The notes beneath the pieces were generated by a model. It was given only the letters and a program-made list of their open reading frames with translations. It did no database searches and was not told where the DNA came from. Positions 43,023 to 52,468 of a stretch of 64,000 nt of DNA are shown here, piece after piece; positions within the stretch are counted from its first letter, which is position 1; every line of letters begins with the position of its first letter. Source of the DNA: Nocardia vinacea (lineage in GTDB: Bacteria; Actinomycetota; Actinomycetes; Mycobacteriales; Mycobacteriaceae); the NCBI RefSeq assembly GCF_035920345.1, contig NZ_CP109149.1, positions 1,860,001-1,924,000 of the forward strand, in the 5' to 3' direction. The translations under genes and the position numbers were made by a program.

Positions 43023-43258
43023 TCAGGCACTCAGCAGCGATGCGGTGACGGTCTCGATGTCGACAACTGTCGCGATATTGGTGAGCGCGTAATTCAGTGC
43101 GGCATACTGCCACTCGGCGTTGATACCGGACGTCGCGTCGGAGACCACACAGACTCGGTCACCGTGCCGGCGGCGGTGCGGGCAGTGTACTCGACGGCCA
43201 TATCGATCCATACGCACACCACGATGCCATCGGTGATACCGAAATTGCGCAGCATCAC
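43023..43258 (-). pseudogene. isochorismatase-family hydrolase fragment
   Basis: MLRNFGITDGIVVCVWIDMA then VEYTARTAAGTVTE occurs in one minus frame, and VVSDATSGINAEWQYAALNY then ALTNIATVVDIETVTASL in the next; they join near 43155. Together they form the C-terminal half of an isochorismatase-like hydrolase. The catalytic Asp end is missing. Confidence 0.6.
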
Positions 43259-43265
43259 GTCGATA

Positions 43266-43720
43266 TCACCGCCCTGCCTCCGTCGCGGGCGGCAGCGGCT
43301 CAGCCGTACGGACACCGCTCCAGCGGCGCAGTTCCGCTGCCAGATCGAGGCGTTCGACGGGGGCGGTGTCGGCGAACTCGCCCCACGCTTCGCGCGGCAG
43401 CATCCACATGATCTCGAACTCGTTGCCGTCGGGATCGGCGCCGTAGACGCTCTTGGTCGCGCCGTGACTGGATTCGCCGGTGTAGGTGCCGGATTCGATC
43501 AGCGTGGTCCGGAACTCGGCCAGCTCGTCGATCGTGTCCAGTTGCCAGGCCAGGTGATACAGGCCGACTGAGCCGGGGCGCTTCGGGATGGCGGTGGGCC
43601 CGAGGCCGAACAGGCCGAGGTCGTGATGGTTGCCCAAGGAGTTCATCCGGCTGGCGGAGTTCGTCGCGTTCCAGATCGTCCGTGGCCCTCGACGGCGCCG
43701 GGAACATGAGCTGTTGGTCG
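43266..43720 (-). pseudogene. VOC-family protein, N-terminally incomplete
   Basis: The minus frame reads TIWNATNSASRMNSLGNHHD, LGLFGLGPTAIP, GLYHLAWQLDTIDELAEFRT and KSVYGADPDGNEFEIMWMLP, the second half of a glyoxalase/extradiol-dioxygenase-like VOC protein with the metal-binding His and Glu. A protein could start at the ATG within this stretch (43646), but the usual N-terminal beta-alpha unit is missing. Substrate is unknown. Confidence 0.6.
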
Positions 43721-43840
43721 ACTGGTATGCGAAAACAGTTGTGATGCGAATCAGTTACGCCGTCCCGGACCCCACGACCTACGATATTCAAGGAAGTTGC
43801 AGGTCAGCAGCATAAACAAGGTTGGGGATATGGGCCAGTT

Positions 43841-44231
43841 CCCCCTCCGGACACAACCAGTACACCAGGTCACCCGCTCCACCTGCGGTTATGCCGGAGT
43901 TCGGGTGATTTTTTCGAGCCGAATCATCGCAAAACCGCAGGTAGTGGGCTGCGGGGGTTCAATACGGGTTCAACTGAGAGAATCCTGAGAAACCAGCATG
44001 TTGACCCGGCAGATCGTCGACCGTCACATCACGAATGCCTTTCCAGCTCTGCGGATATCGTCGAAGCCTCCCCTTACGATGCAACCCCGCTCGCCACACC
44101 GATCAGAAGGTGGCCTCGCACAGACCGTTCACCCGCTCTACTCCTCGGTCGAGACCGCAGAGTCGACCCAGCCACACCTGTCGCATGACAGCGGGAACTC
44201 AACGGAACTCGAAGTGATCGTCCCGAAGGAT
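43841..44231 (+). repeat. 390-bp dispersed repeat, copy 2
   Basis: Partner of 10952-11339, same orientation. The short frame inside keeps SSVETAESTQPHLSHDS and NSTELEVIVPKD. Differences from copy 1 include synonymous changes in the conserved part. Just upstream (43819-43840) GGTTGGGGATATGGGCC is shared with the third scrap at 63919. Confidence 0.8.
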
Positions 44232-44317
44232 CTCCTAGTTCGGCGGAGGCGAGGTTGTGATGCCTTTGCGTGCTTCGCCGAGATGGTGGGTGGCGGGCCT
44301 GCAGTGCATCTCGACAG

Positions 44318-45082
44318 TCAGCCTCGCCGCAGTTTCGTCGTTCGATCAGATGGGCTGCACGACATCGCGAGCATGGTGGGGATGGTGCTGAACCACTTCT
44401 GATATTCGGTCCACTCGGTGACCGGAATGTCGTTGTGCGGCAGGGATGGTGGTTCGTGGATTCCGGTGATCACCAGACCGTGGGCGGTCAGTTGCTCGGC
44501 GTACCACGACAGCGGGCGGTGGTAATGACGGTGCCCACCGAAGGATTCGATCCACCGTGTTTCGTGCTCCAGGTAACCGGCGACCTTGCGGTAGCGCTGT
44601 CCCCCGGGTCCTTCGTCGATGATGTCGCAGCTGAAGAAGGCCGGATGCAGGATCGAGAAGACGAACACGCCTCCGTCGCGCAACGCGGCCGCGACATCGG
44701 TGAGCAGGCGGTCCAGAACGGGCACGTCCATGAGAACCATGTGCGCGACGATCCTGTCGTATCGGTGGGCCGGGTCGGGCAGGCCGAGCGTGAGATCGTG
44801 TTGATGGAAGTCGATTTCGGGGTAGTGCGATCGCGCAGTGGTCAACAGAGCCTCGCTGCCGTCGATGCCCGTGGCGCGAGCTCCGGCCTGTCGCATCTGT
44901 TCGGCCAGCCAACCGTGCCCACACCCCAGGTCCAAGACATCGAGGTCGGCGACCGGACCCAGGTGCGACCACAAGAACTCATGAATTCGCCGATAGAAGC
45001 TGTCGACAATACCCGACACCGTCGTGGCATAAGTCTCGGCGGCCGCATCCCACAAACGTAGATCCTCAGAACTGTTCGTCAC
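44318..45082 (-). CDS. class I SAM-dependent methyltransferase
   Basis: This protein of about 254 residues has LDVLDLGCGHGWLAEQMRQA (motif I), ATGIDGSEALLTTARSHYPE (motif II), YDRIVAHMVLMDVPVLDRLL (motif IV region) and LRDGGVFVFSILHPAF. The C-terminal part (WIESFGGHRHYHRPLSWYAE) resembles small-molecule O- or N-methyltransferases with an HxxHRPxS pattern. GTG 45082 is preferred; TTG 45088 is an alternative. It stands alone beside repeat copy 2. Confidence 0.83.
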   Translation of the reverse strand: MTNSSEDLRLWDAAAETYATTVSGIVDSFYRRIHEFLWSHLGPVADLDVLDLGCGHGWLAEQMRQAGARATGIDGSEALLTTARSHYPEIDFHQHDLTLGLPDPAHRYDRIVAHMVLMDVPVLDRLLTDVAAALRDGGVFVFSILHPAFFSCDIIDEGPGGQRYRKVAGYLEHETRWIESFGGHRHYHRPLSWYAEQLTAHGLVITGIHEPPSLPHNDIPVTEWTEYQKWFSTIPTMLAMSCSPSDRTTKLRRG

Positions 45083-45341
45083 CGGCAAAGCCTGCCCAGC
45101 ACCGGCAGACCGATCAAGTCGATATACCGCGACCCCAATCTCTCATCGCGAAATCGGTTGGCCCCAGGACGAATTGACCGCCTACGCGGGTTCCATATCA
45201 TCCGGACCTCTGCGACCCGCGCAGTTCTGTCGGCGCTCCTCGAAAGGTGGATCTGTCCCATTGTCGTGATCGACCCATAGCTTGAACTGCGAACGGGGAC
45301 TTGGTGGTTGATCATGGTGCCGGTGGTCTGATCTTGGACCG
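45083..45341. other. region without a recognised gene
   Basis: No supported gene or site is seen upstream of the methyltransferase. The following ISL3 fragment begins at 45342. Confidence 0.5.
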
Positions 45342-45500
45342 GTGGCGGTCCTGTTCCCGCATCAGGACGGCCTGCGGATCGATGATTTGCGTGCCGCCGG
45401 GCTCGTGGTGCGGATCGAGGCCAGCACCCGCGACAAGCCGGTAGCGTGTCCGAGATTGCGCTGTGCTGTCGGCTCGGGTGCGGCACAATGCGGAGAAGCA
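45342..45500 (+). pseudogene. ISL3-family transposase N-terminal fragment
   Basis: VLFPHQDGLRIDDLRAAGLV then VRIEASTRDKPVACP resembles the N-terminus of ISL3 transposases just before the zinc-finger. The cysteine region is then out of frame (VRHNAEKHCSQGCQSC in the next frame). The rest of the element is absent. Confidence 0.45.
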
Positions 45501-45635
45501 TTGCTCGCAGGGGTGCCAGAGTTGCCTGGTTGTCCCACGCATGGCTGCGGCCACTGGACTCATAGTCGCCCTTTCCTCGTCGACGCGGCGAGGGTCGGGT
45601 GGGGGCCGCGCAATGCAGGATCGGAGGGGGATCTC

Positions 45636-45908
45636 ATGTCGGTTGGGTCGGAGGGTGAAGGCAATCCGGTGCCGTCTGTCGGTTCCGGCGAGGAACCGTC
45701 ACCGGCATCGGTGGACCGTGTTGTGGCTGCGTTTGGTCCGCTGCCCGAAGCCACAGTCAGCTCACCGCGATCAGGCAAGCCGCGAGAACACGAGCCACAG
45801 CACTTCTCGTGCTACCGAATCCGGGAACCGGCGGAAAGTACCTCCCATAGCCCCACCGCTCCCCGAGCGTGTGGCACTCCGGGTCTCGATGGCTCTGAAT
45901 CGTGGTAG
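45636..45908 (+). CDS. small hypothetical protein upstream of WXG100 gene
   Basis: ATG 45636 follows a strong GGAGGGGG. The 90-residue product, SVGSEGEGNPVPSVGSGEEP, SVDRVVAAFGPLPEATVSS, is acidic and disordered at first, then low-complexity. I do not recognise it. It lies 75 bases before the WXG100 frame and could belong to the same ESX-like operon; the second half may be out of frame. Confidence 0.4.
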   Translation: MSVGSEGEGNPVPSVGSGEEPSPASVDRVVAAFGPLPEATVSSPRSGKPREHEPQHFSCYRIREPAESTSHSPTAPRACGTPGLDGSESW

Positions 45909-45983
45909 TGGACAAACCCGGTCGCCGTGTCCGGGCCGGTCAGCGACACGCGCCTTGGTCGAGTGTGGCGGTGGTAGCTTCGC

Positions 45984-46167
45984 ATGGTGCACAGCAATCC
46001 GGATCAGATGCACGCCACTGCCGACCGCATGTCGTCGAGAGCCGACGAGTTCTGGGACGATATCGAGACTTTGCGCACTGAAGCCGACGCGCTGATGTCT
46101 GCCGGCAACGACTTTCAGCCGCAATCACGACGGCGGCGATCACCCCTCAGCACTTATGAAACACGCC
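45984..46167 (+). pseudogene. WXG100-like protein, truncated by IS701-like element
   Basis: ATG 45984 begins VHSNPDQMHATADRMSSRAD then EFWDDIETLRTEADALMSAG, the first helix of a WXG100-type ESX substrate. After about 50 residues the sequence runs into IS701-like copy A at 46168. The turn with the W-x-G motif and the second helix are missing. ESX proteins are secreted by type VII systems; no other ESX gene is visible. Confidence 0.55.
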
Positions 46168-47743
46168 CTAGCTTGAGTTTTATGCTCTGCGGCGTGGTCG
46201 CGGCCCTGCGGGTTTCGATGCTTGCTGGTTGCTGGGGGTCTTGATGTGCACGTCGTAGCGGGGTGCCGGGTGCTGGTTGCGGTGGCCGGGTGGTCGTCCG
46301 GGGCCGGGTCGTGAGGGTTTCGGTGCACTGGCGGGACAGGCGATGTTTGCGCGTAGGTGCCGAAACCCTCGTCGGATGCGGGCTGGTGTAAGCCGTTGCG
46401 GGGCAGCGGGTTTCTCCCACGGCCGTCTCAGGTCGGCGGCGAGGCTGCGGGCCAGGCGGAGCTGGGTGTAGGCGGCCAGCAGCAGCCAGGTCCACCGGTC
46501 GGCCGCGGCTGGGTCGCGTAGCTTGGGGCTGGTCCAGCCGAGGGTCTGTTTGAGCATGCGGAAGGTGTGCTCGATATCGAAGCGACGCAGGAACGCCTGC
46601 CACAACACATCGACCATGTCCGCGTCGAGATCGACGATCGAGTGCCACAGCCACACCGGTTTCGGGATCGCCCCGGAAGGCAATCGCGCGACGTCGAGCC
46701 GGATCACAGTGCCCTCGATGACGGGCAGCGTTCCGGTCTGGGCGACCCAGGACGAGCGGTGAGTAAGCCTGGGGTGCAACCTATTCCATGATCTGGCGGT
46801 GGCCGGGCCGTAGAGGCGGGTCTCAGTCGCGGTAGCGGTGTCGGGCTCACCCCAGGTGGCCGGATCGGCGAAGACGAACTCGCCGCCGTGCCGCGGCGGG
46901 CGGCCGTTGGTGCCCGGCTGCCGGGGTGGTGCGGCGCGGCGCAGCACCCGGTCCGAGCGCATCCGTCCCAGCACCGCTACCGGCAGGTCGGCCAGCAGGA
47001 ACGCCAGCCGGGGTGCGTCGTAGCCGGAGTCGGTGACGATCCAGATGTCCGGGTCGCCGGGCCGGTGGTGCCCGGCGTCGATCAGATTGCCGATCACAGT
47101 GCGCAACTGGGCCGCTGTGATGGTGGCCGCGTCGTCGCCGGGGGCCAGCCGCACCGCATCCAGCGGCGCGGTCCACGAGCTGCGACCGGTCTCGAGCGCG
47201 CAGACCACCGAATACGGCCATCCCGGGATCATCAGATGGGAGTCCTTGGCGCGGCCGTAGGTGTGACACAGCATCCGCTGCGGACAGGTATGCGCCTCCG
47301 GACGCAGCCAGCAGGTGATGTCCACCGCCAGCACCAGCCGGCCGTCAGCGGCCCGCGGCAGCGGCACCGCTGTCAGCGCCCGCCGCAGCCGAGCGATCTC
47401 GATCCGTCCCCGATCCAGCGCGGCATACACGCTGCCATGGCCGCGGCGATGCTCGCCGACCAGCGACAACTCCGGCAACGACCGCACCGGACCATCCGCA
47501 CACAACACCGCGTCCACCAGCTCGAACACCGCATCCGCCCGCCGGGTCGCGCACCGATACAACTCCTGCCGGAACACCGACAGGTCCCCCAACACACCGT
47601 CGCAACCGGTGTCGTGCACACTGTTCATCGAAGCCCTTGGTTATCAGATTTGTTCTGTCGCAAGACAAATCATCAGCCAAGGGCTTCGTTCAAGATCATC
47701 CGGGGCACGAGACGCGACCCGCATAGCATAAAACTCAAGCTAG
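46168..47743 (-). mobile_element. IS701-like element, copy A
   Basis: The 1,576-bp element has CTAG + CTTGAGTTTTATGCT inverted ends, with CTAG on both sides. A 4-bp CTAG target duplication fits the YTAR preference described for IS701. The copy is identical in its encoded protein to copy B (49569-51144), which lies in the opposite orientation. Left flank: truncated WXG100 gene. Right flank: IS1182 end at once. Confidence 0.85.
46180..47628 (-). CDS. IS701-like DDE transposase, copy A
   Basis: This 482-residue transposase is of the type widespread in Streptomyces and Nocardia. It has LVLAVDITCWLRPEAHTCPQ (first Asp), DIWIVTDSGYDAPRLAFLLA (second Asp) and AFLRRFDIEHTFRMLKQTLG (Glu of the Y-(2)-R-(3)-E(6)-K-like motif). 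The C-terminus is basic. It starts at ATG 47628. Its sequence is the same as that of copy B, so one or both arrived recently. Confidence 0.9.
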   Translation of the reverse strand: MNSVHDTGCDGVLGDLSVFRQELYRCATRRADAVFELVDAVLCADGPVRSLPELSLVGEHRRGHGSVYAALDRGRIEIARLRRALTAVPLPRAADGRLVLAVDITCWLRPEAHTCPQRMLCHTYGRAKDSHLMIPGWPYSVVCALETGRSSWTAPLDAVRLAPGDDAATITAAQLRTVIGNLIDAGHHRPGDPDIWIVTDSGYDAPRLAFLLADLPVAVLGRMRSDRVLRRAAPPRQPGTNGRPPRHGGEFVFADPATWGEPDTATATETRLYGPATARSWNRLHPRLTHRSSWVAQTGTLPVIEGTVIRLDVARLPSGAIPKPVWLWHSIVDLDADMVDVLWQAFLRRFDIEHTFRMLKQTLGWTSPKLRDPAAADRWTWLLLAAYTQLRLARSLAADLRRPWEKPAAPQRLTPARIRRGFRHLRANIACPASAPKPSRPGPGRPPGHRNQHPAPRYDVHIKTPSNQQASKPAGPRPRRRA

Positions 47744-47896
47744 GTGGCTGGTGTCGAACGCGCCTGTCGGCGCGGTGATGCCGCCGGGCTGGTATGTCGT
47801 GGTTGGTTGACGGCGGCTGGCGGTGACTGTGCCAGGATTGTCGTATCAGGCTGTGTCCGTGGTGATTTGGGCTTTGTCTGTGGTGCGCCCGGAATG

Positions 47897-49517
47897 TCAG
47901 GCGGCGGCTGTGGTCCATCCGCTGGTGCTGTAGCCGATCCCGAGGACGGCGAGGCGGGCGAGGTTGTGCGCGGCGGCGAGCAGCCCGAAGTCGGCACTGA
48001 TCTTGGCTTGTCCACGCAGACGAGCGCGGCGTCCGCCGTGGCGGCGGCGCATCAGGTGCCCGATTTTGCGTTCCACCTTGGGGCGGGTCGCGCGGTAGGC
48101 GGCCTTCCAGGCCGGGTTCAGCTGCCGGGTGCGGGCGGTGGCCAGGTATTTTTCGTGGGCTCCGACGGTAATCGTGCGCCCGCCGGCCGCCGTTGTGCAC
48201 TGCGCGCAGCGGGCACCCGGTGCAGGCGGCACCGAAGTAGGCGGCGCCGGTGTGGCGGCCGGTGCGGGCCGCGATCGTCGCGGTGACTCCAGCCGGGCAG
48301 GTCACCGTGCGGTGGTCCAGGTCGATGCTGAACCGGTCCTTGGAGAAATGCCCTTTCACCGACGGCGACGGCTGCACCTTGATCTGGTTGCCAATCCCGT
48401 TGTCGTCCAACCGTTTCAGCAACCCTCCCGCCCCGTATGCGGCATCACCGAAAACCACCACCCCACCCTCTTCGGCTTCGGCTTCGGCTTCGGCTTCGGC
48501 TTCGGCTTCGGCTTCGGCTTCGGCTTCGGAGGGCAGTATGTCGGCGAGCAGGCCGGTGGCGGCGTCGGCGTCGCTGCTGTTGCCGGGGGTGACAGTGGTG
48601 GCGGTGATGATCTCGCTATCGGGGTCGACGGCGATATGGCCTTTGTAGCCGTCGAATCCGCGGGCGCTGGTCTTGTGCCCGTGGCGGGTCTCGGGATCAA
48701 CGGTCGAGATCACCCGGTCGGCTGCCGTGCCGCGCACGATCCGGAAGTTCCCGTCGTCATCGGTGGTGATGTCCTGGCCGAGCACGGTCGCCAGCAGTTG
48801 TGCGGCCTTGCCGACACGCTCGTCGAGATCCAGCCCGTCCAGCAGCGTCAGCATCGCCGACCCGTCACGGGCACGGGAATCGATCAACTGCTCACGAGCG
48901 GTCTCGTCGTCCCAGTCGATCATGGGTTTCGCAGTGCCTGTGTAGTCGTCGTCGCTGGTGATCGCCGCCCGCAATGCCGCAGCCAGTTCGGCGCCGACGG
49001 CCGCGAGCAGGCCACGGATCGCCGACCGGATCAAGGTGATGGTGTCCATCGTGGCGACCGCGTCATAGAGCGGGGTCGAGTCCAGCACCCGTTTACGACC
49101 CACCAAACCAGCCTGGCGCGCCACCTCCAGCACGGCGTCGAAGATGCGGTTGGGCCGCTGCGAGCGGGCCAGCCGGGCCCGCATGTCAACCAGCACCGTG
49201 TGCACGAATCCCGGATAGTCGAAATCCAAGCCACCGGCGGCGTATTTCCAGCGGGCATCGAACGCGAACCGTTCCACCGCTTCCCGATCCGAGAGCCCCT
49301 CGATGCGTTGCAGCACCATCACCACCGCCACGATCATCGGCGGCACCGAACGCCGCCCGACATCGGTGAACAGGTCGGCGAACATCTCATCCGGGAACAA
49401 CTGGAAGCAATCACGGTGCAGTACACCGTAAATCGAGCCCTCCGCCACACGACCCTCGCAGAAGTTCGCGGTCGACCGCAACAAATCCGCCTGCCTCGGC
49501 GACTGCCCCAACGTCAC
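47897..49517 (-). pseudogene. IS1182 transposase, frameshifted
   Basis: From GTG 49517 the frame gives the usual IS1182 order: GRVAEGSIYGVLHRDCFQLF, RFAFDARWKYAAGGLDFDYP (first Asp region), GLVGRKRVLDSTPLYDAVAT, HGHKTSARGFDGYKGHIAVD and VVFGDAAYGAGGLLKRL. Near 48195, after GCPLRA, one base is missing; the zinc-region continuation QCTTAAGGRTITVGAHEKYL then ATARTRQLNPAWKAAYRATR lies in the neighbouring frame down to 47897. The protein also carries an inserted Glu-Ala repeat. It is probably inactive unless frameshifting occurs. Confidence 0.82.
48470..48529. repeat. hexanucleotide microsatellite in IS1182
   Basis: Ten consecutive CTTCGG units encode an alternating Glu-Ala stretch in the transposase on the minus strand. 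The unit length keeps the frame when copies are gained or lost. Confidence 0.95.
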
Positions 49518-49568
49518 CCGATCATTCTGCTCGAGCCGGGCCGTCACCGCACGAAAAACACCAGCCAC

Positions 49569-51144
49569 CTAGCTTGAGTTTTATGCTATGCGGGTCGCGT
49601 CTCGTGCCCCGGATGATCTTGAACGAAGCCCTTGGCTGATGATTTGTCTTGCGACAGAACAAATCTGATAACCAAGGGCTTCGATGAACAGTGTGCACGA
49701 CACCGGTTGCGACGGTGTGTTGGGGGACCTGTCGGTGTTCCGGCAGGAGTTGTATCGGTGCGCGACCCGGCGGGCGGATGCGGTGTTCGAGCTGGTGGAC
49801 GCGGTGTTGTGTGCGGATGGTCCGGTGCGGTCGTTGCCGGAGTTGTCGCTGGTCGGCGAGCATCGCCGCGGCCATGGCAGCGTGTATGCCGCGCTGGATC
49901 GGGGACGGATCGAGATCGCTCGGCTGCGGCGGGCGCTGACAGCGGTGCCGCTGCCGCGGGCCGCTGACGGCCGGCTGGTGCTGGCGGTGGACATCACCTG
50001 CTGGCTGCGTCCGGAGGCGCATACCTGTCCGCAGCGGATGCTGTGTCACACCTACGGCCGCGCCAAGGACTCCCATCTGATGATCCCGGGATGGCCGTAT
50101 TCGGTGGTCTGCGCGCTCGAGACCGGTCGCAGCTCGTGGACCGCGCCGCTGGATGCGGTGCGGCTGGCCCCCGGCGACGACGCGGCCACCATCACAGCGG
50201 CCCAGTTGCGCACTGTGATCGGCAATCTGATCGACGCCGGGCACCACCGGCCCGGCGACCCGGACATCTGGATCGTCACCGACTCCGGCTACGACGCACC
50301 CCGGCTGGCGTTCCTGCTGGCCGACCTGCCGGTAGCGGTGCTGGGACGGATGCGCTCGGACCGGGTGCTGCGCCGCGCCGCACCACCCCGGCAGCCGGGC
50401 ACCAACGGCCGCCCGCCGCGGCACGGCGGCGAGTTCGTCTTCGCCGATCCGGCCACCTGGGGTGAGCCCGACACCGCTACCGCGACTGAGACCCGCCTCT
50501 ACGGCCCGGCCACCGCCAGATCATGGAATAGGTTGCACCCCAGGCTTACTCACCGCTCGTCCTGGGTCGCCCAGACCGGAACGCTGCCCGTCATCGAGGG
50601 CACTGTGATCCGGCTCGACGTCGCGCGATTGCCTTCCGGGGCGATCCCGAAACCGGTGTGGCTGTGGCACTCGATCGTCGATCTCGACGCGGACATGGTC
50701 GATGTGTTGTGGCAGGCGTTCCTGCGTCGCTTCGATATCGAGCACACCTTCCGCATGCTCAAACAGACCCTCGGCTGGACCAGCCCCAAGCTACGCGACC
50801 CAGCCGCGGCCGACCGGTGGACCTGGCTGCTGCTGGCCGCCTACACCCAGCTCCGCCTGGCCCGCAGCCTCGCCGCCGACCTGAGACGGCCGTGGGAGAA
50901 ACCCGCTGCCCCGCAACGGCTTACACCAGCCCGCATCCGACGAGGGTTTCGGCACCTACGCGCAAACATCGCCTGTCCCGCCAGTGCACCGAAACCCTCA
51001 CGACCCGGCCCCGGACGACCACCCGGCCACCGCAACCAGCACCCGGCACCCCGCTACGACGTGCACATCAAGACCCCCAGCAACCAGCAAGCATCGAAAC
51101 CCGCAGGGCCGCGACCACGCCGCAGAGCATAAAACTCAAGCTAG
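49569..51144 (+). mobile_element. IS701-like element, copy B (inverted to copy A)
   Basis: It has the same length, ends and encoded protein as copy A, in opposite orientation. The pair with the central IS1182 forms a composite-transposon-like block, 46168-51144. Right flank: truncated Cap4-like/STAND gene. Confidence 0.85.
49684..51132 (+). CDS. IS701-like DDE transposase, copy B
   Basis: The 482 residues are identical to copy A over the whole length as read. The start is ATG 49684. Both copies carry the same 100-bp leader before the start. An active transposase here could mobilise either single copy or the whole block. Confidence 0.9.
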   Translation: MNSVHDTGCDGVLGDLSVFRQELYRCATRRADAVFELVDAVLCADGPVRSLPELSLVGEHRRGHGSVYAALDRGRIEIARLRRALTAVPLPRAADGRLVLAVDITCWLRPEAHTCPQRMLCHTYGRAKDSHLMIPGWPYSVVCALETGRSSWTAPLDAVRLAPGDDAATITAAQLRTVIGNLIDAGHHRPGDPDIWIVTDSGYDAPRLAFLLADLPVAVLGRMRSDRVLRRAAPPRQPGTNGRPPRHGGEFVFADPATWGEPDTATATETRLYGPATARSWNRLHPRLTHRSSWVAQTGTLPVIEGTVIRLDVARLPSGAIPKPVWLWHSIVDLDADMVDVLWQAFLRRFDIEHTFRMLKQTLGWTSPKLRDPAAADRWTWLLLAAYTQLRLARSLAADLRRPWEKPAAPQRLTPARIRRGFRHLRANIACPASAPKPSRPGPGRPPGHRNQHPAPRYDVHIKTPSNQQASKPAGPRPRRRA

Positions 51145-52110
51145 GTCGACAAGTACAGTCCTTGCTTTGGCTGCAATCAGGCCTTCCGGAGCGGCAGTCG
51201 AACCAGCAGACGTACTCGTAGAAATGCCGATTCAGGTGGCAGAAATCGGCAGCGATCGTGCTCTTGCCGAACCCAGTGACACCGGTCAACACAGCGGCAC
51301 GTGGCGACCGTGTCGCGACGCTGTCGGTAAATACAGAGGTGAGCTCGACCAGCTCCGATGTCCGAGGCACCGGCGACACGAGGCGCGGAACTTCAAGCAG
51401 CGGGACACCCCAGTCGAAGCGGCGCAGCGCGTGCGCGACCTGTGTGTCCGAAATGCACAGCAGTTCAAGGATGTCGGTGGCGCTGATCCTGCGTGCAGCA
51501 AGATCAGCGGCCGACGCGAATACGGCGTCGACCAGCAACGCTGCGAGCAGTCCCGCGGAATTCGTACCTTGCCCAAGGGCACGGTCGCCGCGGATGTTAC
51601 GGATCAACGCCAGAATCGACGCGTTGATCGCCGCCGGGCCGCGATCATCCCGAACGACCATCCTGCGCGGAGTCGCTTCGTTCTGTGTGAGTTCCGATGC
51701 CGTGACGGGGTAGACCCGCCTGCCCTCGGACGTCGACGCGGGTGTCCCACACGCGCCGACAAGTTTGGGTGCCAGCGGCCTGTTCGTCAGAACGACCGCT
51801 TCCTGCCCATCACTGCCCATTCTGGCGAAAATCGTTTTGACATCGGCATACCCGAGACTGTTCGACTCGGACGGCTCGACCGACGACTTCACCTGAACAT
51901 GGCGTTCGATCTGCCCGTTGTACTCAATTGCGAAATCGACCACGTCGTCGTCATTGCCTACACCGATATCCCGTCGTGTCGGCTCCACAACCAAGGCCAG
52001 AGCGCTCAGATCATCGGCGCGCGCCATAACAGCGCGAAGGGACTCCTCGACGGTGACGAAGTATTGGAACCTGAATCCAAACGCCGCAACTGCGGAATTT
52101 TTCAAGCCGA
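51145..52110 (-). pseudogene. Cap4-like nuclease/STAND NTPase, truncated at both ends
   Basis: About 320 codons are open on the minus strand. The N-terminal part, FGFRFQYFVTVEESLRAVMA, DDDVVDFAIEYNGQIERHVQ then VKSSVEP, fits a Cap4/DUF4297-type PD-(D/E)xK nuclease (Asp, then QVK). It is followed by a linker and a STAND P-loop, AAVLTGVTGFGKSTIAADFC. The gene is cut immediately after the P-loop by IS701-like copy B. At the 5' end it meets an IS3 end at 52128, and only TTG within LASFGLKNS could serve as a start. Such fusions are anti-phage effectors. Confidence 0.65.
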
Positions 52111-52128
52111 ATGAGGCCAGTGGGTGTG

Positions 52129-52468
52129 TTATGCCGCTTGCGTATCGGTTTCCTGGGTGGCGGGTCGGTTGATCCAGACGCTGTCGGGTAGGTCGAGGAT
52201 CTTCGGTGCAGTGGTGGTGGCGAAGCGGTGTGGGTGCTTGGCGCGGGCGGCATCGAGTACGCCGCGGCGGTCGGCGGCTTTGCCCGCTGCGAGGCCGTAG
52301 TGGACGTCGGCGGGAGTGTGTAAGCCGAGGCCGGTGTGGCGGTGGTCGTGGTTGTACCACCCGGCGAAGCAATCCATGAATTGTCTTGCCTCGGTGAGGG
52401 ATCCGAAGCAGTCAGGGAACTCCGGCCCGTATTTCAAGGTCTTGAACAGCGCTTCGGAGTACGGGTTG
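52129..52468 (-). pseudogene. IS3-family OrfB 3' part, split by group II intron
   Basis: KYGPEFPDCFGSLTEARQFM and CFAGWYNHDHRHTGLGLHTP are the C-terminal third of an IS3 DDE transposase; the frame reaches NPYSEALF at 52468. Removing 52469-54364 from the DNA joins this precisely to HSRPRVSND... on the far side, restoring RPRVSNDNPYSEALFK. The stop is at 52129-52131. Confidence 0.78.

Larger units (their letters stand above)
47744..49568 (-). mobile_element. IS1182-family element between the two IS701 copies
   Basis: The segment has terminal inverted repeats GGTGGCTGGTGT at the left end and ACACCAGCCACC at the right (49558-49569), directly abutting the CTAG ends of the two IS701-like copies. 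It fills the entire space between them. Confidence 0.8.

Noticed and set aside
48129..49577. 482-codon plus-strand frame opposite the IS1182 transposase
   Set aside because: Complement of a gene with full IS1182 motifs. Its equal length to the IS701 transposase is coincidence.
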